Source: Crotophaga sulcirostris (Eukaryota > Chordata > Aves > Cuculiformes > Crotophagidae). Taken from it: DNA of 64,000 nucleotides. Position numbers and translations under genes: made by a program. The stretch lies in contig VYZB01000237.1 of NCBI GenBank assembly GCA_013397455.1, positions 1,036,722 to 1,100,721 on the forward strand, read 5' to 3'. The notes beneath the pieces are model-generated. The model was not told the origin of the DNA. It worked only from the letters and a program-made list of their open reading frames with translations, and did no database searches. Positions 57,201-62,938 of the stretch are shown in pieces (within the stretch, counting starts at the first letter, position 1; every line of letters starts with the position of its first letter).

Positions 57201-60200
57201 CTAAGGAGGAAAGACATTGCTGAGATAACATTAGCAAGTAGCCCAAGCAGAAATGACATGAACAGAAAATCTGACACATGAATCACAAGGGGAAGGGATA
57301 GCAATGTGTCATGTATCAAGAGAAATGAGAATATAAAATTGTCCCCCAAAATAGGTGCACTAGGAAAACATACTTTTGGAAAAGGAAAAAGTCAATTGTA
57401 CCAATAAATTTTGCTGAAAAAGAAAAACATATCCAATGCCTTCTCTTATTCATGATCAGATTAATGCTACAAAAAAAATAGGCTACACCTGACCTACCAC
57501 TCCCACCAAACAGAACACTTTCCTCCTCAAAGTCTGTAATTTAAATCCAAAGTTCTAGGTTTAATAAAAGGTTTAGAATCATGGGTATAAGAAAATGGTT
57601 TTGGATGACCCTTCCAGCTCTCTTCTGTAAATCCTGAGACATCAAAACTGGCCTGGTGTAGCACTACTGCACTTCAAAAGGCAAAAGCCAAAATTCAGAA
57701 CTGGCAGTCTGCATTCCTCCTCCAACTGGCTGCTTCTGCATTTTCCAGCACCTACTCCAAACTGGGGTCACTCTGGAAAGCTTCCCCATTACTTTTGTTT
57801 TATTGATCACCAGCTTGGCTTTTCAGAAATGCAGATAGATGGATTACACCTCTACCTTGCAACAGAGGTGCTACTGTGCTGATGAACAGGTGCTTACTGG
57901 AGATGTGCCAATCAGTGCTGAGAAATGAGTGGATGCCAACTTGCTAAAATATCCCAACTTACTGGATGGATCCTGAGTCTCTAGCAAGCACAGATCCCTC
58001 CAATTTGTCAAAACTAAGTAAGTGTATTGATAACTACTCAGTATAAAAATTATATGTTCTCTCTCATTCTTTGGCTATTTTTAGGATAATGAAACATAAC
58101 TATCCAGCTAAGAATGTAATATATAAAAGCTGGTATACTTTTTCACTAACATTAACTGATTAACTATCCAGAATGAAAACTCAAGCTAAGGAAAAGCTAG
58201 CTGGGAGACAGATTAGATAAGGACACGTTCCCGTGAGATATGCTGATGAATGCACAGTCTCGTGGTTAGAAGGTCTCTGAAAATTGTTTTGAAATAACCC
58301 TAAAAATGCCTCCACATTATCCAGAGTAAGAAAGTTACGGATCCCAACAACTAGGAGTCAGTCTCCTTACCCCAATCCCCATAATTTTAATATGCATGAA
58401 AGCCAATGGCATGTGTGAACAATCAATGAGCGAATGACAGCTGAGTAAAAGTTCTCAGCAAGCTAGTGAAGCTGTGGCCTAATTCAGTCACACCCTTTAA
58501 AAACCTGGGTTTAGGGTCCTCTCCCAGCCCATGGCTAGACTAATAGCATAATTTTAAATTCATTTCTAGGCTGAACACTGTGGTTTGCAAACACAGGCAG
58601 ATCTCTGAGAATTTCAGAAAAATCTCCAAACTTAAAAACAAATTTAAAAATTACCAGTAACTTCCAAAAATACTAATAAAAATGCTTACTCAAAAAAAAA
58701 AAATACAGTCCTGTGTTTTTTTAAATAAACATACTACATTCTCTCAAGAATAACTGAAGTAATGCTCACATGACCAAATATCCACATGCTTTGCTCTGTG
58801 TTAATTTTCTGAGCATGCAATAGGCTTTGGCAAATTTTTGTTTAAAAGAATGGGGATTTGGAAACTCACCAAAATGAACTTCCCAGTGAACATCCTTGGA
58901 GAAAATATGAGCCTGTCTATTGAAAATACTTCTACCCTCTGAAGTACTGCTGAAATATTCGTTAGCTCTTTCAGAGTTGAAAAGGGGGTCAATATCATTC
59001 AGATATTCTAAACTCTCTTACTCAGAATATGGTTATTAAAAATTGGAAATTTTATGTCCTATATCATCATCTATTTACATTAAGTACAAAATAATTCCTG
59101 TACTACGAACATAAATTAGTAGTATAACCCCAGACAATAGTGCAACTATTTATCAGTGAGACATTGAAGTTCTGGGTGCCACTTTCATGCAGGTGTAAGT
59201 ATCAGCGGATTCATGCGATTTCCTAAATCAAGGCTTTTAACTGAAGTAAATTTAGTCTCCTACTGCCTATTAGCAACCTTTGGGAATATCTTTTATTGGC
59301 TAACTTATATTACTTTGAAGCTACCTGATATGAGAACACAAAGTGGATGTGCACAGTGAAACAGACCACCGCCTATGTGCACATAGCTCTGTTTCGGACA
59401 CTTGCTACTAAATGGTAAAAATTTAGACAATTATTTCAATTTAAAAAGCTGCTCTAGTTGTTGTTAAACATCTGTAGTTAATTTGCAAGCAATTAACAAT
59501 TTTATTATACAGATAAGAAGGGTAAAGACAGTCATTCACACATGAGAGAGTTAAGCATGGTCTTAAAAAAGTTCAGGGAAAAAACCCAACAAACTGTGAG
59601 AATATCGAATGGTCAGAAACACATTACCAAGGAAACACACAATACTTAGAAATTTATAGAAAACTATTTAAGTTACAAACAGTAGTTAATATGGCAAATA
59701 AACAAGAATCTTAGGAATTTTCTATGGAGCAATGGTAAAGAGCACAAATACATGTATTTCTTTCTGCTGCTTCTTATATACAGCATGTAAAGTTGGTTTA
59801 AGTAGTAGTAAATGTTTGTTGGCTTTAAGGAATTGAAGTGATACAACAAAAAAACAATATGTGCCTAATTAAAACCAAACTGCCACAGCCCAAAGCCTAC
59901 AATAAGTATTTCATAACAACTCTACAACAAACAGATTAAGAGGTTTTGTAAAGCAGCTGGGTTTTGGTAGTTGATTCCAAAAATGCTGCATTAGATTCCA
60001 ACATCACGTTAATCTAAAAGGCATTCTTGAACTACTTACAATCGGTGGTTTATCGTGCTGCTTTGATTTCCATCCGGATATAAAAAATCATGAAGAAAAC
60101 CAGTTTGTAAAGTGGATAGAACATAAGCTATTTTTGAGTATATCCATGCTTGCTTGGCATGGAAAAGGCTAGCTATCACACTCATTTGAATTCATCATGT

Positions 60201-62938
60201 TTTAAATAATCAACATATCCTACCATTTTGTGTGAGTTTAGTGGAGCAGAGAAAGGATGTAATCCAGAAGGACTCTTTAGTGGTTTTTACTGCTTGGCTG
60301 TTGTTTCCTAGGAAAATTCCCTTTGAAAAGGGAAGTTTGAGGTAGCGACTAGAATCCTGAAGGTTTGTGTTTTCTTCACACTGTGAAAACAAATTGGTTA
60401 AAATAACTGTGTTGCATAAAAACAAAGGACCAGATCTCCAAATTATACGAATCATTATAGTTTCTCTGCCAGAAATTGAAGAATTTTCACTCTGCTTGTT
60501 GTAACTTTGATTTTGGATTACAGCTTCATATCTGACATGGAACTGTAACAAATTACCACAGGTTACATCAAAAGATTTTGATTTTAACATCAAAATATGA
60601 ATTTTGATGTTAAAATCTAAAATGTATCTGGGAGCATATCAAATCCTCTGAAGAAAGAGAACTGTTTAATTTGGAAACAAAAATTCCACAAAATGGAAAT
60701 CTCTAAAAATTATAACATTGAGTAGATTAGCATATATGAGCTTGCTTAATTTTTCAGCTTCAGCAACTCACTAAGAGATTCATGGGGTTCACTTTGCATA
60801 TTTTAACTGAACTTAACTTTGTGAAATCCATACAATGTAATATAACAGTAAGACTTGGTAAAACCATTACACTGAAACACATACCAAGATTCAATTACAG
60901 CTTGTAACAGGAAGCTTAATATTAAACAACCAGCAACGGATATTTTAATGATGACGAGATTATCAGTCATTTGGTAATGAATATAGACTTTCTCAACTGA
61001 ACGTTTCTGGGCCTTTAAAGTATGTTCCAAAGGAATCATTACAGCTAATGATTACTAATTCAAATTACCTTGTGTACAATGAGTTCATGGGTGCCATCTG
61101 GCAGAGTCCTCCCATTTTCCTGCATCAGAGGCACGAAAGAAAAGCCAAACAACTTCTTCTCACCCTTTTCTTTCGCTGAAACACATACGTAAATAGCAGC
61201 ACTTAAAGTCAATATTATACATTTTAGAAAAAACAAGTGGATATAAAACAACACATGAAAGTATTCCAGAAGCTACTTGTAGCTAGTCAGACTAAGATAA
61301 TCTCAAATGTCTTTTCAGATTTGCACATTAACTCCTGTAATGTTTTCTTTTATCTCACTGTAAAATCAGAAAGCAGTATGCTGGGTTTATTAATAACAAA
61401 TAATGGAAGCCACAAAATATGCAGTCTTAGCAATATATGGAATGCCAGGAAACCCAAATGAACATGACCTAGCTAGTTCAACATGAAGAGAAAAGGGTTT
61501 TTTGATGAAAATTATCCCTCTATAGTACCTTCTACCTACTGGTCTGCATTTTAGATCAGCCTCATGCTACACTACACTTCTATTTGCAAATAGGGCATCT
61601 GCCTCTATAGATATGATTGAAGATGTCACTGTGTCTTACATGGATGTTACACAGCAGATAACATTTTCAAACCTGGATGCCTAAACTGAAATTCCAAAAC
61701 TCATCTATAACCTAAATATAAAGCAGACTACAAAACACTGAGATGGTACAGATTTCACTGAAGCCAATGAGTGCAGATGTTGAACACTTTTGAAAATCAG
61801 CCAATTTCTCATCAAATGTATATATATGTGACTTTTGAGTCTGGATTTAGCACAGTTGGGATGGTGTAGGCAATCATAACAAAAATACCCAACTTGTACT
61901 GCATAGGAAAGATTGTGCAAAAACATATCATCTGTTTGAAATGTACCACTGATGTATTTCCTTTATTAATTCATAGCTTATAAAAGAAATCTTAAAAAAC
62001 AAATCAACGCAAATTTCTTCATATATTACCTGTTCCTTATGTTTTGTACTTTATGTACCCAGAATCTAAGTATACCCTAACTTACTGTATGTGCCAATAT
62101 GCACAAAGGCAATCTAAATAATCAAATCTTGCTATAGCTACATCATCAAAAAGAGCCAAACAGCAGCAGCAGCAGCAGTTTAAAAGATGCACAATTTTAC
62201 CCACCTTTCTCTACAAGCCTGATAGCAGTCAGCACTGTAGCTATGAATCCTACCTTGCACACCTTGGGATGCAGAATGTGGACTCAGACCACAGTTTTTA
62301 CATCAAAATCATCTCCAAAATTGTTCCAAATGTTTAGAGAATTTTGGGATTTTATTTTATAAGCATATAAAAAAATAGCTCAATACAAAAGTGATGTTAA
62401 TTAATCATTATGTATTTAAATACATTTCCTATTGGTTGGATTGCTAAACATGTACTAAGGAAAAGGTATAATTCTGACTAGTTCGCCAGGTAAATTCTAA
62501 ATTTGCATTTTGAGTTTACCTGAAATTCTCTTTACATTTGCAGCTGCAATGTTGTCTCTTTCTATTTAATAAAACTAGACTGGTTTCTCCTGGTATTTAG
62601 GCTTTGCCAAAGCACTGAGTTCCACCAAGTAGAGCTGCAAGCCTGAGAAGCTGTGTCACTGAAGCATTACAGAGAAAGTTCATGCAGCTGTGTTTTTCCT
62701 GAAGTATTATGGAAACTCATGTGCTGACTGCAGCTGTAACGGAGAGGACTAACAGAAGTCGTGAACAGCGCTTACTGGAACAGTGCCGGAATTCATAGCG
62801 GATGTGTGCTCCTCTGAATTTATCCACAGGGATAGGAAGTTTCAGCAGCTCAGCCCATCTGGGACCATTGTTATGATAAAGCACAAAGGAATGGTACTCG
62901 CTGGCTGGTGGCTCCCCAGAGCCAAATGAGATAAAATC
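148..62938 (-). CDS. DOCK4: DOCK4, internal segment of 22 exons (both ends outside window)
   Basis: Dedicator of cytokinesis 4 is a cytoplasmic and membrane-recruited guanine-nucleotide exchange factor for Rac1 and Rap1, acting with ELMO proteins in cell migration, adherens junctions and neurite growth (family knowledge). The 22 exons read on the minus strand join in phase to 828 codons without a stop, and every intron is GT-AG. The order seen is: C-terminal DHR-1 (segment residues 1 to about 143), helical scaffold (about 144 to 727), and beginning of DHR-2 (about 728 to 828). DOCK4 rather than DOCK3 is supported by the last exon ([25 protein letters not shown]), where DOCK3 as I recall it reads CELLQWEDRP and HYFNKGK; DOCK1, DOCK2 and DOCK5 differ further. 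The coordinates include introns; individual exons are listed separately. Start codon, SH3 domain, catalytic DHR-2 lobe C and stop codon are not in the window. Confidence 0.97.
297..3867 (-). other. DOCK4 intron, 3.6 kb
   Basis: AT-rich intronic sequence with a T17 tract at 2358-2374. No repeat family or gene was recognised; the longest open frames here have no recognisable protein similarity. Confidence 0.9.
2358..2374. repeat. T17 tract
   Basis: Seventeen consecutive T on the plus strand in intronic sequence, A17 in the DOCK4 sense. Confidence 0.95.
3868..3961 (-). CDS. DOCK4: DOCK4 exon: N-terminal DHR-2 (lobe A)
   Basis: This 94-nt exon starts AAT after TTTATTGCAG and ends one base into a Glu codon before GTAATT. 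It encodes segment residues 748-778, [20 protein letters not shown] then [11 protein letters not shown], matching remembered human DOCK4. It is part of lobe A, the helical dimerisation lobe of the DHR-2 exchange domain. Confidence 0.97.
3962..7593 (-). other. DOCK4 intron, 3.6 kb
   Basis: AT-rich intronic sequence. No interspersed repeat, RNA gene or further exon was recognised. Confidence 0.9.
7594..7654 (-). CDS. DOCK4: DOCK4 exon: linker into DHR-2 (61 nt, weak donor)
   Basis: Starts with G, completing the split Arg codon, after CTGTTTTAG. It ends with an intact TTG codon before GTTTGT. It encodes the 20 residues [20 protein letters not shown] (segment 728-747), matching human DOCK4 as recalled. 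The donor has T at +3 and T at +4, the poorest fit to the GTRAGT consensus among the 22, though G at +5 is kept. Skipping this 61-nt exon would shift the frame. It was found by the protein match and splice phase. Confidence 0.95.
7655..9347 (-). other. DOCK4 intron, 1.7 kb
   Basis: Intronic sequence. The only structure noted is a short perfect stem at 8872-8889 (TACTCCC, loop GAAA, GGGAGTA on the plus strand). Confidence 0.88.
9348..9443 (-). CDS. DOCK4: DOCK4 exon: helical scaffold just before DHR-2
   Basis: This 96-nt exon starts with T, completing the split Ile codon, after TTTTTTCAG. It ends AG, two bases into an Arg codon, before GTGAGT. It encodes segment residues 696-726, [20 protein letters not shown] then [11 protein letters not shown], matching remembered human DOCK4. 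Although 96 is a multiple of three, both edges lie inside codons. Confidence 0.97.
9444..15002 (-). other. DOCK4 intron, 5.6 kb
   Basis: AT-rich intronic sequence. It contains a G-rich run followed by (GTTT)n near 11574-11608, a degenerate AT-rich tandem array at 14432-14543 and an A-rich stretch near 14872-14900. No gene was recognised. Confidence 0.9.
14432..14543. repeat. Degenerate AT-rich tandem array
   Basis: The motif AAGTAATTTATGAAA recurs about five times with variable spacing (AAGTAATTTATGAAA, AGTAATTTATAAAA, AAGTAATTTATGGA, AAGTAATTTATGAAA, AATAATTTATGAAA) and then decays into AATAATAATAAATAAT. Confidence 0.85.
15003..15088 (-). CDS. DOCK4: DOCK4 exon: helical scaffold to DHR-2 approach
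   Basis: This 86-nt exon starts GTG after TATGTTGCAG and ends two bases into an Ile codon before GTGAGT. It encodes segment residues 667-694, [20 protein letters not shown] then TYRELFNS. An acidic, glycine-containing turn (SEGKGDE) separates two helices. Confidence 0.96.
15089..16664 (-). other. DOCK4 intron, 1.6 kb
   Basis: Intronic sequence with a C-run followed by a T-run at about 15299-15319. Nothing else was recognised. Confidence 0.88.
16665..16813 (-). CDS. DOCK4: DOCK4 exon: helical scaffold, highly conserved block
   Basis: This 149-nt exon starts GG, completing the split Gly codon, after TTCATTTTAG. It ends CAG before GTACTG. It encodes segment residues 618-666, [40 protein letters not shown] and QRRSGNFKQ. 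The residues are the same as in remembered human DOCK4, so this is among the most constrained parts of the middle region. Confidence 0.97.
16814..18922 (-). other. DOCK4 intron, 2.1 kb
   Basis: AT-rich intronic sequence. Open frames of 60 to 90 codons are present on the minus strand, but none carries a recognisable domain and none is needed to complete DOCK4. Confidence 0.88.
18923..18981 (-). CDS. DOCK4: DOCK4 exon: helical scaffold (59 nt, shortest found)
   Basis: Starts with G, completing the split Lys codon, after TGTTACAG. It ends one base into a Gly codon before GTAAGT. It encodes segment residues 598-616, [19 protein letters not shown], matching remembered human DOCK4. Confidence 0.96.
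18982..19611 (-). other. DOCK4 intron, 0.63 kb
   Basis: Short AT-rich intron. Nothing was recognised in it. Confidence 0.9.
19612..19712 (-). CDS. DOCK4: DOCK4 exon: helical scaffold
   Basis: This 101-nt exon starts ATA after TTATTGTAG and ends two bases into a Lys codon before GTAAGT. It encodes segment residues 564-596, [20 protein letters not shown] then [13 protein letters not shown]. It holds a basic patch of four lysines. Human DOCK4 as recalled has Tyr at the second aromatic of SYFF; otherwise the residues agree. Confidence 0.96.
19713..21288 (-). other. DOCK4 intron, 1.6 kb
   Basis: AT-rich intronic sequence. No repeat or gene was recognised. Confidence 0.88.
21289..21364 (-). CDS. 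DOCK4: DOCK4 exon: helical scaffold (short, 76 nt)
   Basis: Starts with T, completing the split Asn codon, after TTCTTCCCAG. It ends AAG before GTACAG. It encodes segment residues 539-563, [20 protein letters not shown] then NFDYK. It matches remembered human DOCK4. The exon is too short to stand out as an open reading frame and was found by homology and splice phase. Confidence 0.96.
23834..23850. repeat. (AAC)5 microsatellite
   Basis: Five AAC-type triplets (AACAACAACAACAAC) in intronic sequence, flanked by AAA on the left and AATATTTATTT on the right. Confidence 0.9.
24497..24549. repeat. 19-bp direct repeat, 34-bp period
   Basis: ATTACATAAAAGCAAGAAT occurs twice exactly (24497-24515 and 24531-24549), separated by 15 bp. 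Confidence 0.95.
25042..25098. repeat. Local tandem duplication of about 28 bp
   Basis: AGCAAGTAATAGAAATCACT is followed closely by AGCAAGTAATAGAAAGTCAC, each leading into TTTRCTTGCTC or TTTGCTC. The two copies differ by small changes and a short length difference. Confidence 0.85.
25393..25580 (+). mobile_element. CR1 non-LTR fragment, 3' end, internally deleted
   Basis: CR1 is the dominant LINE of birds. The plus strand shows the familiar 3' region (GTGTTCAAGGCCAGGTTGGA, CCCATGGCAGG, GATGATCTCTAAGGTC, CTTCCAACCCAAACC) ending in ATTCTATGATTCTATGATTTTATG, the usual octamer-like 3' repeat. Upstream GACATTAGGAAGAAAT joins almost directly to CCGGAAGTGTTCAAGG, so roughly 100 nt found in other CR1 copies between these blocks are missing. 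It is antisense to DOCK4. Confidence 0.93.
26066..26115. repeat. Perfect 25-bp tandem duplication
   Basis: Two adjacent identical 25-bp copies beginning GACATTCAGAATTATAAATT and ending ACACA, at 26066-26090 and 26091-26115. They lie about 150 bp from a CR1 fragment. Confidence 0.96.
26266..26365 (-). mobile_element. CR1 non-LTR fragment, about 100 nt of the 3' end
   Basis: The plus strand reads TAGAATCATAGAATGATTTG then GGCTGGAAGAAACGCCAAAG and TGCCATGGGCAGGGACACCT, the reverse complement of the terminal CR1 region. The copy is severely 5'-truncated, as is usual for CR1, and lies in the DOCK4 sense orientation about 0.7 kb from the oppositely oriented copy. Confidence 0.93.
29114..29208 (-). 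CDS. DOCK4: DOCK4 exon: helical scaffold
   Basis: This 95-nt exon starts GAT after TTCCTTCCCAAG and ends two bases into an Asn codon before GTAAGG. It encodes segment residues 507-537, [20 protein letters not shown] then [11 protein letters not shown]. The residues agree with human DOCK4 as I remember it. It lies between the two long introns of 6.7 and 7.7 kb. Confidence 0.97.
29209..35867 (-). other. DOCK4 intron, 6.7 kb
   Basis: AT-rich intronic sequence without a recognised interspersed repeat. A plus-strand open stretch at 30586-30813 has splice-like borders but no recognisable protein (see findings). Confidence 0.88.
35868..35966 (-). CDS. DOCK4: DOCK4 exon: helical scaffold (99 nt, phase 0-0)
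   Basis: Starts GGG after CCTTAACAG and ends AGG before GTAAGT. It encodes 33 residues (segment 474-506), [20 protein letters not shown] then [13 protein letters not shown]. The exon start is set by frame: five G follow ACA on the coding strand, and using the first as the acceptor G leaves GGG GAA, the expected Gly-Glu. In-frame skipping is possible. Confidence 0.96.
35967..39842 (-). other. DOCK4 intron, 3.9 kb
   Basis: Intronic sequence. The interval of about 36500-36870 is relatively GC-rich and poor in stop codons in several frames on both strands. Nothing in it resembles a known protein. Confidence 0.88.
39843..39977 (-). CDS. DOCK4: DOCK4 exon: helical scaffold (135 nt, phase 0-0)
   Basis: Starts GAA after TATTTAAG and ends ACT before GTAAGT. 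It encodes 45 residues (segment 429-473), [40 protein letters not shown] and FQDVT. The segment [11 protein letters not shown] looks like a flexible loop between helices. Symmetrical phases would allow in-frame skipping. Confidence 0.96.
39978..42097 (-). other. DOCK4 intron, 2.1 kb
   Basis: AT-rich intronic sequence with a T14 tract at 40851-40864. No gene or repeat family was recognised. Confidence 0.88.
40851..40864. repeat. T14 tract
   Basis: Fourteen consecutive T on the plus strand in intronic sequence. Confidence 0.94.
42098..42225 (-). CDS. DOCK4: DOCK4 exon: helical scaffold
   Basis: This 128-nt exon starts AT, completing the split Asp codon, after TTTTTTCCAG. It ends TCA before GTAAGT. 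It encodes segment residues 387-428, [40 protein letters not shown] and SS. Conservation with human DOCK4 is very high here (one Met for Ile and one Ile for Val seen). The intron on its 5' side is the longest in the window (8.0 kb) and contains the assembly gap and two CR1 copies. Confidence 0.97.
45492..45772 (-). mobile_element. CR1 non-LTR fragment with open ORF2 C-terminal remnant
   Basis: About 280 nt of CR1 3' end, reversed on the plus strand: AGAATCACAGTATCACAAGG, AAAGGACCTCTGAGATCATC, then CCTCTTAAACACCTCCAGAG. On the minus strand, 45578-45769 stays open for 63 codons and reads as the C-terminal end of the CR1 ORF2 (reverse transcriptase) protein, with [20 protein letters not shown] and [19 protein letters not shown]. 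It is a dead 5'-truncated copy, but the intact frame suggests it is fairly young. It is in DOCK4 sense orientation. Confidence 0.93.
46856..46885. other. Assembly gap (30 N)
   Basis: A run of 30 N lies within an AT-rich intronic stretch, flanked by GTTATATATAAAATA on the left and by AT-rich inverted repeats on the right. The real missing length is unknown, and no DOCK4 exon is expected in it because flanking exons join in phase. Confidence 0.99.
46931..46988. repeat. Two interleaved AT-rich inverted repeats beside the gap
   Basis: TATGTATCAT (46931-46940) is the reverse complement of ATGATACATA (46961-46970). TAGATATCATA (46944-46954) is the reverse complement of TATGATATCTA (46978-46988). 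The two pairs overlap in an a-b-a'-b' order. Confidence 0.9.
48285..48316. repeat. Perfect 16-bp tandem duplication
   Basis: TTTAAAGAGCATTAAA occurs twice head to tail, followed by a partial third unit AAGCATTAA. Confidence 0.95.
49099..49446 (-). mobile_element. CR1 non-LTR fragment, about 350 nt
   Basis: Reverse complement of a CR1 3' end: ATAGAATCAACATAGGATGG, TTAAAGATCATCCAGTTTCA, CCATAGGCAGGGACAACTTC, and ending at TAAGGTCTCCCCAGAGCCT. Minus-strand translation contains ORF2-like [20 protein letters not shown] followed by RLPRELVD. It comes from a different CR1 lineage than the copy at 45.5 kb, judging by the sequence between shared blocks. It is 5'-truncated and in DOCK4 sense orientation. 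Confidence 0.93.
50261..50453 (-). CDS. DOCK4: DOCK4 exon: helical scaffold (largest exon found)
   Basis: This 193-nt exon starts GCT after TTCCTCTAG and ends one base into an Asp codon before GTAAGG. It encodes segment residues 322-385, [20 protein letters not shown], then [20 protein letters not shown], then [20 protein letters not shown] and YTNP. Human DOCK4 as remembered reads nearly the same, with differences mainly in the loop VMHGDD (ILHVDD in human). Confidence 0.97.
50454..51921 (-). other. DOCK4 intron, 1.5 kb
   Basis: AT-rich intronic sequence. Nothing was recognised. Confidence 0.88.
51922..52092 (-). CDS. DOCK4: DOCK4 exon: helical scaffold (171 nt, phase 0-0)
   Basis: Starts GCA after TTTGTAG and ends CAA before GTAAGT. 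It encodes 57 residues (segment 265-321) with [20 protein letters not shown], then [20 protein letters not shown], then [17 protein letters not shown]. The amphipathic helix pairs fit the armadillo-like middle of DOCK proteins. The length is a multiple of three, so skipping would not shift the frame. Confidence 0.96.
52093..53150 (-). other. DOCK4 intron, 1.1 kb
   Basis: AT-rich intronic sequence with a low-complexity AAC/A-rich patch near 52512-52550. Nothing else was recognised. Confidence 0.88.
53151..53232 (-). CDS. DOCK4: DOCK4 exon: helical scaffold
   Basis: This 82-nt exon starts with A, completing the split Arg codon, after TATTCTAG. It ends AAG before GTAATA. It encodes segment residues 238-264, [20 protein letters not shown] then HIQEVLK. 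This is one of the more diverged exons relative to human DOCK4 as remembered ([14 protein letters not shown] against WYVDRITEAERQEH), but the frame and splice phases are preserved. Confidence 0.94.
53233..53955 (-). other. DOCK4 intron, 0.72 kb
   Basis: AT-rich intronic sequence. Nothing was recognised. Confidence 0.88.
53956..54056 (-). CDS. DOCK4: DOCK4 exon: helical scaffold
   Basis: This 101-nt exon starts GTT after ATATTTAG and ends AG, two bases into an Arg codon, before GTGAAG. It encodes segment residues 204-236, [20 protein letters not shown] through [10 protein letters not shown]. The upstream intron is 96 nt and its polypyrimidine tract is half of an A10-GC-T10 palindrome at 54078-54099. 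Confidence 0.96.
54078..54099. repeat. A10-GC-T10 perfect palindrome at a splice acceptor
   Basis: Ten A, then GC, then ten T. It lies 22 to 43 nt upstream (in transcript sense) of the exon ending at 54056, inside a 96-nt intron, so one arm doubles as the polypyrimidine tract. Confidence 0.95.
54153..54236 (-). CDS. DOCK4: DOCK4 exon: helical scaffold (84 nt, in-frame skippable)
   Basis: Phase 0 at both ends: it begins TTT after CCCAATCAG and ends TTG before GTAAGT. It encodes 28 residues (segment 176-203), [20 protein letters not shown] then GSKVFDCL. Length divisible by three with symmetrical phases means its loss would keep the frame. Human DOCK4, as I recall it, has Ser in place of the Cys near the end. 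Confidence 0.96.
54343..54440 (-). CDS. DOCK4: DOCK4 exon: start of helical scaffold
   Basis: This 98-nt exon starts with GA, completing a split Gly codon, after TTTTGCAG. It ends with AAG before GTATAT. It encodes segment residues 144-175, beginning [19 protein letters not shown] and ending [10 protein letters not shown], the first helices after DHR-1. It is the 5'-most member of a compact cluster whose next two introns are only 106 and 96 nt. Confidence 0.96.
55433..55448. repeat. A16 tract
   Basis: Sixteen consecutive A on the plus strand in intronic sequence, with no recognised element next to it. Confidence 0.95.
55894..55920. repeat. Short tandem duplication (16-bp unit, 1.7 copies)
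   Basis: GATGTACTGAAGTACT is followed directly by GATGTACTGAA. Confidence 0.93.
57131..57148. repeat. A18 tract
   Basis: Eighteen consecutive A on the plus strand. The upstream 100 bp was checked for a processed-gene or SINE body and nothing was recognised. Confidence 0.95.
60224..60380 (-). CDS. DOCK4: DOCK4 exon: C-terminal end of DHR-1
   Basis: This 157-nt exon starts TGT after TTTTCACAG and ends one base into a Gly codon before GTAGGA. It encodes segment residues 91-143, [20 protein letters not shown] through [11 protein letters not shown]. It closes the DHR-1 domain; the Cys-Ser-Thr-Lys-Leu-Thr-Gln stretch leads into the helical region. Small substitutions relative to remembered human DOCK4 (DSSRY for DTTRY, FWITS for FCITS) are consistent with an avian orthologue. 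Confidence 0.96.
60381..61068 (-). other. DOCK4 intron, 0.69 kb
   Basis: Short intron containing the 17-bp perfect inverted repeat at 60580-60617. Nothing else was recognised. Confidence 0.9.
60580..60617. repeat. 17-bp perfect inverted repeat with 4-nt loop
   Basis: The left arm GATTTTAACATCAAAAT (60580-60596) and right arm ATTTTGATGTTAAAATC (60601-60617) are exact reverse complements separated by ATGA. Three further pairs follow one mismatch outside the arms. Confidence 0.97.
61069..61175 (-). CDS. DOCK4: DOCK4 exon: DHR-1 domain
   Basis: This 107-nt exon starts with CG, completing the Thr codon split with the previous exon, after TGTTTCAG. It ends with an intact AAG codon before GTAATT. 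It encodes segment residues 55-90: [20 protein letters not shown], then [15 protein letters not shown]. The strand-loop-strand pattern (FGFSFVPLM, then HELIVHK) is typical of the DHR-1 C2 fold. The match to human DOCK4 is nearly complete. Confidence 0.96.
61176..62775 (-). other. DOCK4 intron, 1.6 kb
   Basis: AT-rich intronic sequence with (CAG)6 on the plus strand at 62161-62178, which reads (CUG)6 in the pre-mRNA. Confidence 0.88.
62161..62178. repeat. (CAG)6 microsatellite, (CTG)6 in DOCK4 sense
   Basis: Six uninterrupted CAG triplets on the plus strand within an intron. Confidence 0.97.
62776..62938 (-). CDS. DOCK4: DOCK4 exon: DHR-1 (C2-like) domain, middle part
   Basis: This is the 5'-most exon found, 163 nt, beginning in phase 0 with GAT after TTCATTAG and ending one base into a Thr codon before GTAAGC. 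It encodes segment residues 1-54, starting [18 protein letters not shown] and containing [17 protein letters not shown]. These are strands of the DHR-1 beta-sandwich that binds phosphoinositide (PIP3) and recruits DOCK proteins to the membrane. A few residues ([13 protein letters not shown]) differ conservatively from human DOCK4 as I recall it. The preceding exon, expected to end in GQTLK, was looked for between here and 64000 and not seen. Confidence 0.95.

Larger units (their letters stand above)
54441..60223 (-). other. DOCK4 intron, 5.8 kb
   Basis: Separates the DHR-1 exons from the compact helical-region cluster. It contains A16 at 55433-55448, A18 at 57131-57148 and a short 16-bp tandem duplication at 55894-55920. 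No CR1 or other recognisable element was seen. Confidence 0.88.
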
